DNA of 64,000 nt from Cololabis saira. Its lineage: Eukaryota > Chordata > Actinopteri > Beloniformes > Belonidae. The stretch's first letter is position 1. Each line of letters starts with the position of its first letter. Both the position numbers and the translations under genes were made by a program. A model generated the notes under the pieces. It saw only the letters and a list, made by a program, of their open reading frames with translations, had not been told where the DNA came from and made no database searches. Of this stretch, positions 1 to 10,793 are shown piece by piece. The stretch spans positions 4,890,558-4,954,557 of the forward strand of contig NC_084597.1 of NCBI RefSeq assembly GCF_033807715.1, read 5' to 3'.

Positions 1-1087
1 AGCCGTTCAATGGGGATGTTTGGGGGCTGAAAAACATCCTTCACACAGGTGAAAAGGGCTTCTGCTGTTGAGTCGGGGGCATTGTAGAAGCCCAAGAAAT
101 CACAGTGGGATTCCAAGTTTGCGTCCACGTATTGTAGGCTGCATGAAAACTGTTCCATAGTACTGACATCGGTTGTGCCATCTGCTGTCAGTCCATAGAA
201 GGGACATTCCGATAACCGTGCCACCAACTCCCTCTGTACAGCACGGCCAAACATTTGGATGATTTCATTTTGGATTGTATCTGACATCCAGTTATCTCTC
301 CTGCGCATCCATTCATTTTCTTTTGGGAGATTGTATGTGCGCTCCAGCATGTACTCATACAGAATGCCGTCCCGAGTACTATCCCCTCTGAAAGGTATTC
401 CCTTGCGTCCAAGAAAGCTAATTGATCTGAAAAGCAGCTCCATGACATTCCTTGCTGTTGAACAGCTATGTTTGACAGCACAGCAGTGATCGGTGTGCCT
501 CCTAGACTGCTCAACTTTTCCACCGACTTCGAGTGGGCTTCTGACCTCTCATGCTCCTTGAATTTTTCTCTTGATTTGCGCCAATTAGTGAAACCACCTT
601 TAACAAACGTGTTGTCCAGCCTAACACTATTTTGACTGATCAATTTTTTCTGCACTGCAGAAATACAAACACATAACACAGTCACTGTCCTTCACATAGT
701 GTAACCATGGCCATTTTTAAACCAACTTGGTTTGAATGATCGCTTACACGTTTCATTTCCAAATCGTCTAGCCGGGAAGATGAAATCTTTCTCCTTGGGC
801 TGGAATGGTTGGTCAAGTGGTGGTGGAACAGCAGCAGATAAACTTGGGCTTGGCCCGGTAGCGGCTCTAGCTGGCCAAGCCCTCCAGCCTGGAGGCCGGC
901 TTGGCCCCTGCTCGCCCGGCTGATGTTCCCGAGGAGGCGGCGGTGGAAACTCCGGTACATTTTCCTCCTCTTATTCCTCTTCCCCCGAATCCGATAACTG
1001 GACTACAGACTCATTTGATTGATCTATCCTTTTTGTTTTGGGCCCGGGCCCGGTGCCAAAGAAATCAGATATCCTTTTTTGGGACAT
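1..1087 (-). pseudogene. hAT transposase (ZMYM1-like, TTF-type zinc finger), N-terminal half, broken
   Basis: A start codon at 1087-1085 opens MSQKRISDFF, which contains a QxxIxxFF PIP-box pattern. After an in-frame stop at 973-971 the same frame continues through a proline-rich linker to FPARRFGNE and KRSFKPSWF (about 780-720), the start of the TTF-type zinc finger. A one-base shift then gives KWPWLHYVKDSDCVMC. Another shift leads to a 165-codon stretch (685-188) with GGFTNWRKSREKFKEHERSE, the usual hAT/ZMYM1 block. A last shift near 240 exposes ECPFYGLTADGTTDVSTMEQ, matching the part of the DUF4371 transposase core with the first catalytic acidic residue. At least four lesions make it non-functional. 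Expected function, known from the family, is cut-and-paste transposition. The C-terminal half and dimerisation domain lie outside the window. Confidence 0.85.
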
Positions 1088-1382
1088 ACTGAAAGCTAAA
1101 CACTGACTGATAGCTGTCATCATAGCGCGCCGGCGACGCGTTTTGGTATACGCTGATTCGCGTGATGATAAAACTAAAGTGTAGTTTAAGAATATTTATT
1201 TCTAAAATAGTATTTTATTCCCCAACCCAGTCCAACTTTTTATTTATTTGAATAATGTGACAGGTTTTATTGTATTTTATTTTTTCATCATCCCTCCCTC
1301 CTGTCCGGAGGGGGGGGCGGGAGCTGGGGGAGGGGGTGCGGTACCAAGAGGAGGGGGTGCTGCCGCACCCCCAGCACCCCTA
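1..1382 (-). mobile_element. hAT DNA transposon with ZMYM1-like transposase, 5' part
   Basis: The element reads on the minus strand and runs off the window at position 1, so only its 5' portion is visible. Its outer end is placed at about 1382, where the minus strand begins TAGGGGTGCTGGGGGTGCGG and continues into a G/C-rich terminus, about 295 bases upstream of the transposase start. The remains of the transposase gene fill 1-1087. The other terminal repeat and both target duplications cannot be checked here. Superfamily assignment comes from the protein; the end is inferred. Confidence 0.7.
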
Positions 1383-2440
1383 CTTCCCGCGGTAGTGGCC
1401 GCTTCCCCGTGTCCAGCAGGCGGTTTTTGAGGTGGTTGATTCCGGCCTCCAGGACCAGCGTGGAGGCCGAGCTGTGCTGAGCTCACAGCTGGAGGGCGGC
1501 GGACTCAACCTCCTTAACTCCTTTATACCTTTACATTTGCACAAAGGCTGCAGGCGTTGATGTTTCCAAAACAAATAAAGTTATTGTTACCAGGACATTG
1601 AAGATAAAACATTTCTGATTATATGTTAATAACTTAGTGTCATTATTTTTTATGTATTATCATTTCATTATCGTTAGAGGCCCCCCCTCAATCATGGGCC
1701 CCTAGAATCCATCTCATTTACCCCCCCCACCCCGCTTTTTAGCGTCCCAGCTGACTGATTGGAAATAAGTCATCCGAGTCATCAGAAAGAAGAGACGGGA
1801 ATTAAAAATGGGAATGTGGTGGAGAGATGGAGTGGTGGAATGATGAATGCATGGAGGGAAGATAAAATAGCAAGGAAGGAAGGAGTGTGTGAGATAAGAA
1901 TGGATGAGGGGGATAAGGGACAGACAGAGCAAAGAATGGTCGAGAGAAATGAAAGAGTTGGGAAAAAACTGTATAATGTTGATGTTGCCTTAGACTTTGT
2001 GATTGATGATTTTTTTTTTTTCTGTGCCGTGTCTGACCATTCACTGCAGTGTTGCATTATGGGGGACACTTCAGAAGACCAGAAGACTACAGCTGTCTGA
2101 AAAAAGAAAAATGAAAAGCCTGGACAAATGACAAAAGTATGAAATCAGTTTTCACTGAGCAATTGAAGGGACATGAAGTGAGGAATCAACACAATCTATC
2201 TGGTTCGTGGTTACTGCTTTTCAGACCTGAAATTCATTTTTCACTTTTTAGATTAGGATTTGTTATCTCTGCACACCATTTTAAAATTGTGTTTATTTTT
2301 TTAATTAGTGAGTCTATTTAACCAACTGCTCTTTAGCTGTAACCAGGGTCCGAAATTAAAATAATCCACGGCCAAAATAATGAATCGCCTTTTTGTGCTC
2401 TATATATATTAATTTTCATACGGCATTGAGATTTAATAAT
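1383..2440. other. No gene seen; purine-rich and AT-rich sequence
   Basis: Downstream of the hAT end lies ordinary non-coding DNA. A 113-codon frame at 1759-2100 is driven by purine-rich sequence with no recognisable motif. Runs of C and G near 1680-1735 are low complexity. Confidence 0.5.
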
Positions 2441-2449
2441 TTTTCGGAG

Positions 2450-2538
2450 GTAATGTTCTGGGTCTCTGGAAAGCGCCTAGAGACAACTTTTGTTGTATTA
2501 GACGCTATACAAATAAAATTGAATTGAATTGAATTGAA
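2450..2538 (+). mobile_element. SINE/L2-type 3' tail with (AATTG)n end
   Basis: The segment has the typical fish L2-mobilised 3' end, with GGAAAGCGCCTAGAGACAAC, then GCTATACAAATAAA and a short tandem AATTG tail. Such tails are shared by L2 LINEs and the SINEs they mobilise. No tRNA-like head is recognisable upstream, so it is probably a 5'-truncated copy. Confidence 0.6.
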
Positions 2539-2713
2539 AACACACAAAAACAAACGTAAACACACAAAATATAAGAGCAACTTTAACCTCCTCTGACCGT
2601 TGATGTAAATATAAAAATAAGGACCTCTAAAGAACTCAATTTACCTACTGTATGTATTTCTTTTATTATTATTCTGTTCCTTATGTGATACATCATATAC
2701 TATATGATACAAA

Positions 2714-3457
2714 TAGGGCTGGGGATCGATTCAAATGACACGATTTGATTCGATCCGATTCGATTCCGATATTGATTTGGGTTAGTGTTATTAAAACTGT
2801 TTTTTGAGTTGTTGCATGACTTATATGACTAACTACAGTCATATAAGTCATGCAACATATTAATACTAGTATTATATTGAGATTAAACAGCAAGTATTGC
2901 AGCTAATGATGCTGTAAGGACCAATCAGCTCCCAGAATGCTGATAGAACTGAAACAGAAACATCATGTGGGTCAGAATTACCAAAAAGATCCAGGGAGGA
3001 AACAGAGACGGATGAAATCAGTTTTATTTTTTCCCACATTCCGTTTTTATTTGTTCCATTTTCGGTCTATTTTGGTTTTTAATTTTTGAGCATTTGGTTT
3101 TTAGAATTTTTTGCAAATGTAACCCCAAGACAGTATATGAAGTAATGAAATATAGACAATTTATGCAATTATAACCTAACACTTTAATGTTTTCATACCT
3201 TTAAACATATTTAAAGGCAAAAACATGGCACCAGTTATTCTCATGTCCAACAAAACATTCCTTTTTTGGGGGTAAACAAAAAAATAACCAAAAGTTGTAA
3301 TGTAATGATGAAAAAAAAAACATGAATAAATAAAATTAAAAAAATAAAATAACCCCCCCCCCCAAAAAAAAAGATCTTTAGACATATGAATCGATTTTTA
3401 GGAATTAATATGAGAATCGATTTAGAATTGGGAAATCGATTTTTCAACACAGGCCTA
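2714..3457 (+). mobile_element. hAT MITE, family A copy 1 (TAGGGCTGGGGATCG ends)
   Basis: This 744-bp non-autonomous element begins TAGGGCTGGGGATCGATTC and ends ACACAGGCCTA. Both sides carry the identical 8-bp duplication gatacaaa (2706-2713 and 3458-3465), diagnostic of hAT insertion. It is rich in ATCGATTT motifs near both ends and has no transposase. A perfect 20-bp-arm hairpin sits at 2811-2856. A second, rearranged copy lies at 19470-20136. Confidence 0.85.
2811..2856. repeat. Perfect 20-bp hairpin inside hAT MITE A
   Basis: Left arm GTTGCATGACTTATATGACT (2811-2830) is the exact reverse complement of 2837-2856, around the six-base loop aactac. The second copy of this MITE keeps only one half-like arm near 19985, so the hairpin is specific to this copy or was lost in the other. 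Confidence 0.85.
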
Positions 3458-3589
3458 GATACAAATGTAACTCCCTGCATTCATGGCTGGTCATGAATCA
3501 GTGACTGGAAGTGACTGGAAATGAAATGTTTGAGTTTAGGATATTGTAGGAGGCTAGTTTCATTATGCCTTGATCTTAGTTTATTAATT

Positions 3590-3860
3590 GTTTGTGTTGT
3601 ATTTATTTATTTTTTGTTATTATTTATTTAAATTTTTTATGTTTATATTTTCTATGACATATGATATGATATTGTGAGGAAGGGACAGGACTAAAAAAGC
3701 GTTCTGCTCCCTCCTGTTCCTTCTCCAACACTTTATTTTGCTGTTGTTCTTTATTTCTGGATGACACTGTTAAATTGTTTTGCTTTTTTTAAATATTTTG
3801 ACGCTTTTAATTTGATGGTGATTTGTTGTTGTTGGAGATAAAGCCAACAATGAACAATAA
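3590..3860 (+). mobile_element. Probable L2-type LINE 3' UTR remnant
   Basis: The stretch contains an element-like phrase (GGGACAGGACTAAAAAAGCG followed by CTGCTCCCTCCTGTTCC) resembling the 3' UTR also seen near 63360-63400, where it follows a recognisable LINE C-terminus. No coding part is present and boundaries are vague. Confidence 0.35.
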
Positions 3861-4760
3861 ACTATAAATTAAATGTACAACTGCAGTGTTGTAAGTGCAC
3901 ATGTGTACAGATTTGAAAAGCAGACCTAAGCAAAATTCTGTTCCAACCACTTAGTGGAAATGGAGGAGTTTGCTCGTCATCTTGGGGTAAGGTAACAAAG
4001 TGGATTATTGTTCAGCGCACCTGTGGAGAAAATCCTATTTAAAGCACTATATGTTTATGGACGGTTCAGATTATGGGGAAAGTCACTGTCATCAAAGTCA
4101 AATGGAGTAAGGTCAGTTTTAAAAGTGCGGAAATGGCAGCGCAAGAGGGACACTGACTGAAATCCATCCATCTTAAAAGGGTAGGTAAAATGAAGTTTAA
4201 ACACATGCAAGTTAATTTACTACTCAATCCAAGGTTGTTGTTTTTTTTACTCCCCATCTCCTAAAACCACCACAGCAGAATATGTGAAACTGCACTTTAA
4301 ACTACTAAAAACACTCTTATTTCCTGCATGACGTTAATGAAAAACCTCAAGACAAACATGCATCATTATAGCTTCTAAATAAAATGCATCTTTCATCTGC
4401 CCTATGATTCTGTCATGATCTGCTGAGTGGTCTCCTACCCAGTCCAGTTCAGTTATCAAATCATTTCAATCCAATTATACTTTATTAATTCCTGAAGAGG
4501 ACTTCTATCGTTGTAATAACATCCTCTCTTGTCAGGCCTGTCTGAACGGTCTTGTCTTATTTGCCTCCTCCAATCTCCCTGTGCCCATTTCCTGATGGAT
4601 CAATGTTTCTCCGTTGGCCAGTTTATTCGTTATAAAATGCACAAGCCAACTTGACATTCCTTGGTTTAACATGTGCCAGCTGATCCTCAGGCAAATAAGT
4701 ACTGAAGGCTTATTACTGATGTAGCAATCTGGTTGCCGGGGGGGGAAAAAAACATATTTT
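3861..4760. other. No gene or recognised repeat
   Basis: AT-rich, apparently unique DNA without a convincing ORF, RNA gene or terminal repeats. Confidence 0.4.
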
Positions 4761-4762
4761 TA

Positions 4763-4791
4763 GGGCCCGAGCACTGACAGTGCGTCGTTAG
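4763..4791 (+). mobile_element. F1 family, isolated 5'-end hairpin fragment
   Basis: GGGCCCGAGCACTGACAGTG matches the 5' hairpin of family F1 exactly. The rest of F1 does not follow: the sequence is split by the hAT element that starts at 4792, and what continues at 6603 is unlike F1. This is either a truncated copy or a different element sharing the F1 terminus. Confidence 0.5.
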
Positions 4792-5564
4792 TAGGGGTGT
4801 AACGATACACTAATCTCACGATACGGTACGATACACGATATTGAGGTCACGATAACGATACGATATTATAGCAGTATTTTTTTAACAACCTTGAATGAGG
4901 AACATATGACTGGAAAAAATTGTCTTTTATTTGAAAGACACAAAATACAAAACAATACTGTGCGTTTGCCCTATTGTTCCAGTTTGTAATGTTTTATAAC
5001 TGTTTAAGTTTTAAAGAGAAAGCCAGGCCAAACATTTTCCACAAACTGAACTAAAAGTAAATGTCAGGTTTGCATTATGCATCCTCAGTTTCAGACAAGT
5101 ACAAATATTTTCTCACAAACTGAATAGTTTCTCTCATGTATGACTTGACTTTTTTCTTTTCCAGAAATTTAACAACTAAATTTAAATAAATAAATAAAAG
5201 TAAATAATTACATACAATTTTACATCATAAAAAAGATTGATTCACCTTATAAGTGTAAGAGGAGATTTATCTTTGTTAAGAAGGTTATTTTGGTAATTCA
5301 GGGTTCATTATTTTATAAATATATTCTTTATATTCTGATGTAAATCAGGGACTATAATGACACTAGTCAGTTTATCTGTAGTGATTAGTCTGGTTTAGAT
5401 TGGGCGGAGTGATACGCCACAGTACGGCACTAGGTGCTGTGTTGATGTTCTAAAATCCTACGCTGTTGAGGGACATTAAAGTACACTGGAACTCAGCAGA
5501 AGTTTCCCCGTGTTTATCCTACTCACCACCCCAAAAAGGTTTAATTTAATAAGGTAAGGCTTAA

Positions 5565-6337
5565 AGGAGCCGTCTGTAAGAAATGGCCAAAACTGGTACT
5601 GCAGTCACTTTCAAAATATTGTTGAGCGGCGTGTACCCTCCCCTTCCTCCCCCCGACCAGAGGTTGCCAGGTAGGCTGCAGAATGCAGCAGGAACGTAGG
5701 CTGCCATGGCTGCCATAATTAGAGCCGAGCTGGCAACCCGGATGCTGAAACAATACTGACTTAGTGATTGGGAGATAGGTGGAGGGTGGAGCTTCAGAAA
5801 CAATATTGACTTGGTGATTGGGAGATAGGTGGAGGGTGGAGCTTCAGAAACAATACTGACTTAGTGATTGGGAGATAGGTGGAGGGTGGAGCTTCAGAAA
5901 CAATACTGACTTGGTGATTGGGAGATAGGTGGAGGGTGGAGCTTCAGAAACAATACTGACTTGGTGATTGGGAGATAGGTGGAGGGTGGAGCTTCAGAAA
6001 CAATACTGACTTGGTGATTGGGAGATAGGTGGAGGGTGGAGCTTCAGAAACAATACTGACTTGGTGATTGGGAGATAGGTGGAGGGTGGAGCTTCAGAAA
6101 CAATACTGACTTGGTGATTGGGAGATAGGTGGAGGGTGGAGCTTCAGGCCAAAACAAAAAATGACAACATCAACATCAGTTGAGGCCTGCAACTCCTCTT
6201 TTTAAACTGGAATATCCTGGCTTGAGTGCTGTTGTCAGTGACATAAGTATTTGAAATGAACATGATTTTTAAATGTCTGTTGACATATTGGGGTCATTTT
6301 ATGATTCGTTTTATTATTGCTCTTACATACAGCTCCT
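5565..6337 (+). mobile_element. TTAA-flanked element with minisatellite, copy 1
   Basis: The unit is bounded by TTAA at 5561-5564 and 6338-6341, with terminal repeats AGGAGCCGTCTGTAAGA and TCTTACATACAGCTCCT. TTAA duplications are known for piggyBac and Kolobok-type transposons; I cannot tell which mobilised it. It has no transposase, and carries eight 50-bp repeats. A second, inverted copy is at 14658-15510. Confidence 0.75.
5748..6147. repeat. 50-bp minisatellite, 8 units
   Basis: Exactly eight 50-bp units, each starting aaacaatactgactt and ending ggagcttcag, with very few differences (ttagtg/ttggtg, one aat-to-att change). The array lies inside the TTAA element. There are no unique spacers, which excludes a CRISPR-like array. 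Confidence 0.95.
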
Positions 6338-6610
6338 TTAACTCTACACCAGACTTACATAAGTAAAAGTTCAGAGCTCAAAACCCCGCTAGAGTCCCAT
6401 CATCGGGACGACAAAACGGGACTAGTTTCTTCTGAGCGGAGTAAGATTTTGGTCCGCAGGTCGAGGCGCGGTCGTTACTAGTCAACACAATAGATTAATA
6501 TTAATAACCCAATATCGCGATACAATTTGTCACCTCCACGACACGTATTGTGACGTTTTTGTATCGCGGAATTTCGTGGCACGATATATTGTTACACCCC
6601 TAGTCGTCAG

Positions 6611-7000
6611 CCCCGTGGTTCTCCTCGTCCACAGCACCTTTCCCCGTCGGTGCATTGCTGAGTGGGCGGAGAGGCTATGATAATTAAGCACTGTGCTGAT
6701 TGGCTGACACAATGAGGCATAGAAAGTGGCGAAAGCTCCGGCCGGCGGAGTTATTGTTGTTGTTCAGGCCAGAGTTAGTTGTGGGCGTGGTTTCACGCAT
6801 CGGAGGCCAACCTCTGTAAATCGCTCCCGTCGTTACGTAACGACAGGAGCAGAATCTTATTGGCTCGTAGATCCACATCACACTGGACGGCTCATCCGGG
6901 CGGCTGTACAGACACTGCAGAATTTGGTTGCTTTCCTCCTTCTCTGAGTTGGCAGGCTGAGGGGAGACCACTTTATATATGTTAAATGTAACCCAGGTCA
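6611..7000 (-). mobile_element. Partial TTAA-type MITE related to the 52-kb element
   Basis: From about 6780 to 6995 the minus strand matches 52255-52480: both have ACATATATAAAGTGGTCTCC, a CTGCAGNGTCT block and GAAACCACGCCCACA. The TTAA ends are missing, so this is a truncated relative. It carries the palindrome GTCGTTACGTAACGAC at 6829-6844, in the place where the 52-kb element has a palindrome centred on TGACGTCA. 6611-6780 is unassigned. Confidence 0.6.
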
Positions 7001-7980
7001 TATAAATATTTACTTTTGAGATAAAAATGTTCTTGAGCATGTGGAAAAAATTCATGTAATGTCAGTTTTATTAAAAAGGAAACATGCATCTTATTTTGAA
7101 ATTCCCGGAAGTGGAAGAAAAAAACTCCGCCGCCATTTGGTGTCGGAGTTAGAAAAAGACGATTTGGAAAGAAAGACGAGAGAGAAAAGAAACACGGAGG
7201 TGACATTTTTCTTGTCAGATAGACCTGGATAACCAGCAGTGAAGCGAACCCTGTTCCGTGAAGATGTTTTTGTGTTTATTTGGACTCTTCTGGGTGAGTT
7301 TGACTGTTTGTAAATGATAAATTCATGGCTGTAAAACTTTAATGGCCGCTGTGTTGTGAGCAGTGCTCATAATTAGATGTACGTGAAGCTGTTTAAGTGA
7401 CACTGGTTATATGTATGTTGTAGAGCGTTTGTATGTGCCTTTGTGCACCAAATGAAACTAAAATGCAAAATACAATGCACTGAAAAAAAGGCATTTTGTT
7501 CTGTAGTGTGTCGGCGGTGCGCCGTCGCCATTTTGAAACGTCAGGAGAGACCGTTTACTGATTCCTTTGGTAAGAAAACCTTTTGCGTCACTTTTGGTTT
7601 GTTTTATTATTTTATGTTTACACTGTTAAATCAAACTGTAAAAATGTGAGCTAACCACTGTGATGGAAAGTTAGATATATTTTGAAAATTCCTCTGACTG
7701 TTACGCAGGTCAGGTTTTTTTTTTTTTGGTGTTTGATTCTGCTGCTGATCCAGTCCAGAGGTGGCGAGCCAACTGTACCAGGACCCTCGGATCTGCTGAT
7801 TTGGAGAGTTTGATTTCCTCTGGACTGCCTGAACTTTGCTGATCCTGCTACATGGTAGGATAAAACTGCACCTACCGTTCTTCTGCATACTCTGGGAGGA
7901 GAACATCAGAACCCACATTTCTGTGGTGTGGATTTATACCACAGTGACTAACTCAAAATCTCCCGGGGGTGTATTTTGTT
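7001..7980. other. Unassigned; moderately CpG-rich segment with a possible small exon
   Basis: The sequence around 7100-7300 and 7500-7560 is less AT-rich than its surroundings and contains CGCCGCCATTTGG and CGCCGTCGCCATTTTG. An ATG at 7264 opens MFLCLFGLFW immediately before GTGAGT at 7294, which could be a signal-peptide exon with a splice donor, but also occurs by chance. No domain is recognisable. It could equally belong to an old transposon. Confidence 0.25.
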
Positions 7981-8304
7981 TTTTATTATTTATTTAGTGA
8001 TCTGGGGGGTATCCAAGAAGGAGGTTTAACAAACACTGAGTTAAAGTCTCATCTTGAGGTTACTTGAACCCATGACGACTAAACCCGCTCAGTTGGTTCC
8101 AACACACCGGTTATGAATTAAATCAACTAACCCAGAGTTGGTTAACCCAGAGTTGTGCGAGTTCCCGGTGAATCCATAAAGACATCATCTATCGAGGGTT
8201 GAAAAATGGAGCAAGTCCTCCTGATCAAACCGTGATACAAGGAGCTTGGTCATCAACAGAACTATCCAGACTTTGATGACAAGGTGGTGACGAATGTTAA
8301 TTAG

Positions 8305-8385
8305 AATCAGGTGTGTTGATGCAGGGAAACAACTAAAACATGCAGACTGCGGCCCTCGAGGACCCACTTTGGACACCATTGTATT
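8305..8385. mobile_element. hAT terminal remnant
   Basis: The phrase GGCCCTCGAGGACCCACTTT after ATCAGGTGTGTTGATGCAGG resembles the subterminal end of a common fish hAT MITE. Only this ~80-bp end is present; no duplication could be found. Confidence 0.4.
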
Positions 8386-8454
8386 AAATGAATGAAGCAA
8401 ACAATGGGAAAATGAATTGAAAAAATAAAAAAAGTGAAAACTCTTTGAATCTTT

Positions 8455-8880
8455 AATTAAAATGATTGAGACAGATTTGATCATGCATTCTGTGACTTTC
8501 ATTTTGACCCGGGTTCTGCTGTGAGTCACGTTGAAGCGCGTTTGCGCTCCAGCATCCGGATCGGGGTACGGGGTAATGAGCGTGGGGAGGCACGGATATC
8601 CTCTATCCCCCAGGAGATAAGTAAGTGTAATTGTAATTTTGTAATAATGTAAGTGTAATTTTTATTTTATATAAACTTAAAACATTTAAGAATATCACAA
8701 AAATATTTTTGGGTAATCAGTTACAAAAACATTTTGAGTTCTGTGAACTTGTTAGGGTTTACAGTGTATGGATGGAGAAGGTTACTCAAATAAATCAGGG
8801 ATTCTGCTGAAAAACGGTAGCGCTCTCGCAAATACTCATCGGGGAAAGATAAAATGTCATATCGTGGATAACATCAAATT
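8455..8880 (-). pseudogene. HARBI1-like PIF/Harbinger transposase, decayed
   Basis: Two blocks on the minus strand match the family. An N-terminal block at about 8880-8770 reads SFPDEYLRERYRFSAESLIY. A C-terminal block at about 8625-8470 reads LGDRGYPCLPTLITPYPDPD followed by RFNVTHSRTR. In the family, the GDxGYP motif holds the second acidic residue of the DDE triad and the RFNxxHSRTR helix precedes the third. The expected catalytic Glu block downstream is altered (VKMKVTEC). Most of the central domain between the blocks is missing, so this is a pseudogene. Harbinger transposases normally work with a Myb-like partner, which is not seen here. Confidence 0.75.
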
Positions 8881-8931
8881 TTGATCAGCGGCCAAACCAT
8901 TTTTGTGTTGGGGGTTCTTGACCACAAGGAC

Positions 8932-9115
8932 AATTAAAGCTGCAAGCAGCGATGAACGGGCCCTCGCACTCGTGGCCACCGTCCCACATAAGCATATTAG
9001 ACATGACACCACCCACGACTTCCTATGTCAAATCAGTCAAAAGTTATAGCAGAAAATAGGGCCAACCAATCAGAAGAAGGGGCGGGACTAATTCAGGCCA
9101 GAAGAAGAAAATAGA
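8932..9115 (-). mobile_element. F1 family copy 1, 3' end only
   Basis: In the minus orientation this ends with GGGCCCGTTCATCGCTGC and TTGCAGCTTTAATT, the F1 3' hairpin end. It includes one unit of the F1 internal repeat (ACCACCCACGACT, CAATCAGAAGAAGGGGCGGG). It is 5'-truncated at about 9115. Confidence 0.75.
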
Positions 9116-9575
9116 GGCCTCATAGATTCTCTACACAAATATTTTTAAAAGGGTGGTGATGGTGAAGCTGGAATTAATAAAGTCAGCGTAGAGCAAGGTA
9201 AGAAACAGTTACGTTTACCAACCTTGTAACTTCACCTAACTGGCTAGCTCTAATGTTAACGTCCATTAGCTTGTATAAAAACCTGAAGAGCAGAGGGAGA
9301 GGAGAGGAAGAGGAGAAGGAGAGATCCGGGCGCAGGGGGACCCATCTTAGATTATTTTGTCCGGGGCCCCGGCAAGACTGTCAGCTGGCCTGCCCCCCAT
9401 GCTTCTCGGGGGACCCCGGAGAGAATGAAACCTTGGGGAGCACTAGCAGGCTATCAGCCATGGCCAGTGCTGCAAATGACCATCATTCTCACCGCAAGTG
9501 CCTTATTACTCTCTCACTCAGTTCAGGTGTCACTTTCAATTTGGTGACTGGTTTGATTCTTGTGCCTGATTATAC
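9116..9575. other. No recognised feature; 111-codon frame of unknown meaning
   Basis: A plus-strand frame at 9253-9588 has an acidic/basic start and a GDPGENE stretch. It has no recognisable domain and ends inside the neighbouring MITE. I treat it as non-coding. Confidence 0.35.
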
Positions 9576-10073
9576 GGAAGAGTATTAGGGCCATGCAGGA
9601 GAAAAAATATTTGAGAGGGGAAGATTTTTTTTTATTGTGCACTTTAAGAAAAAAGTCGAAATGTCGAGAATAATGTTGAAATGCAATTTCGAGAATAAAG
9701 TCGAAATTTTTGTGATTAAAGTCGAAATTTCAAGAATAAAGTTGAAATACAATTTGGTGAATAAAGTGTAAATGTCTCCTCTGGTCCATCAAATCCAGTT
9801 AGGAGAGCGACTGACAGCTATGCAGCAGCAGCCGTAACTAACTAACTTACATCCTCGGAGTGTATTTTAAGGCTATGTTTCTGGAGTTATGCAACTGCAT
9901 ATGTGTCATATGTGTTTCAAATCAACATCGTCATCAAATTTTTACTTTTTTCTCAACATTTCAATTTTTTCTCGACATTTCAACTTTTTTCTCGAAGTGC
10001 ATAATGAAATAAAAATCTTCCTCCTCTTAAATATTGTTTTTATTTTTCTCCTGCCTTGCCCTAATACTCTTCC
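9576..10073. mobile_element. Foldback MITE with ~100-bp inverted repeats
   Basis: Left end GGAAGAGTATTAGGGC and the following ~90 bases (including GAGGGGAAGATTTTT and GTGCACTT..AAAAAAGTCG) are mirrored at the right end, which closes with GCCCTAATACTCTTCC. Between the arms are degenerate tandem units of GAATAAAGTCGAAAT (about 9640-9770). No transposase; superfamily not determined. Confidence 0.65.
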
Positions 10074-10793
10074 CTATTATTACGACAAAGCCACGTGCTG
10101 CATTTTTTCATCTACGTTTGCAGCGTAAATGTGAAATTTCATTTTCATTTCTCTGGGTTTATAATCGTTGGTATTATTTATTTCTTCTTGCTCTCATCTT
10201 AAAATTGATATCACCTGATTTTAAAGAATGCAAAACTTTGTAGCTCTGCAAAATATTTTCATATAAACTGCACGTAATACTGCTATACAATAAATTGCAA
10301 AAGTATATGATCATTTTTAATAGATTGAATTCTACACCCTGTAAATTTTGCATTCGTTTTTCTACACTGACGTCATATTTTACTGATTTAACTAAACCCA
10401 GTCTGGTGCAAAAGTGTCACAATAAGTTAATTTACATAGTGATAAAAGACTCAAGTTATTGCATTAGTCCAAATGAAATCATAATTTTAAAATGCATTTT
10501 AATAAAATACCGTCTGACAGAAATCGCACGAGACCGAGGCTTCATTAGTCCGACTAGACCAAGCTATGATGAAGTTTAGTTCAGGTGGACTAACCCACCC
10601 AGGTAATATGATTAAAGTTGAGCTAATCCCTGAGTTTAAATGCCTTTTCTTTTTTGTGATCACATGTTTTTATTTATATTTCTTTTTTTTTTATTTATAA
10701 AGGTGGCATCCAGAATGATGTCAGACAAACATTATACACGTATTTTCACTCCCTTCCAAACCCACCCCTCGGACAATACAAAAACAATTAATA
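10074..10793. other. No gene seen
   Basis: AT-rich sequence with several short frames lacking motifs. One TGACGTCA octamer lies near 10368. Confidence 0.4.

Larger units (their letters stand above)
4792..6602. mobile_element. hAT-type non-autonomous element with TAGGGGTGTAACGATAC ends
   Basis: The left end TAGGGGTGTAACGATAC is mirrored by ATATTGTTACACCCCTA at the right. Flanks gtcgttag (4784-4791) and gtcgtcag (6603-6610) form an 8-bp duplication with one change. The subterminal sequence is full of ACGATA/CGATAT motifs. Its middle is occupied by a younger TTAA-flanked element (5565-6337). No transposase frame is present. Confidence 0.8.
8004..8931 (-). mobile_element. PIF/Harbinger transposon remnant
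   Basis: The 3' side (8004 onward) begins with GGGGGGTATCCAAGAAGGAG, a PIF/Harbinger-like terminal sequence. Transposase fragments lie further in on the minus strand. The distal end is cut by F1 copy 1 at 8932. A hAT remnant appears to sit at 8305-8385. Internal deletions and the missing end make it inactive. Confidence 0.55.

Noticed and set aside
5748..6147. CRISPR-like array (50-bp regular repeats; also 14831-15330)
   Set aside because: Units are contiguous with no unique spacers, lie in a eukaryotic transposon, and have no cas genes nearby. They are minisatellites.
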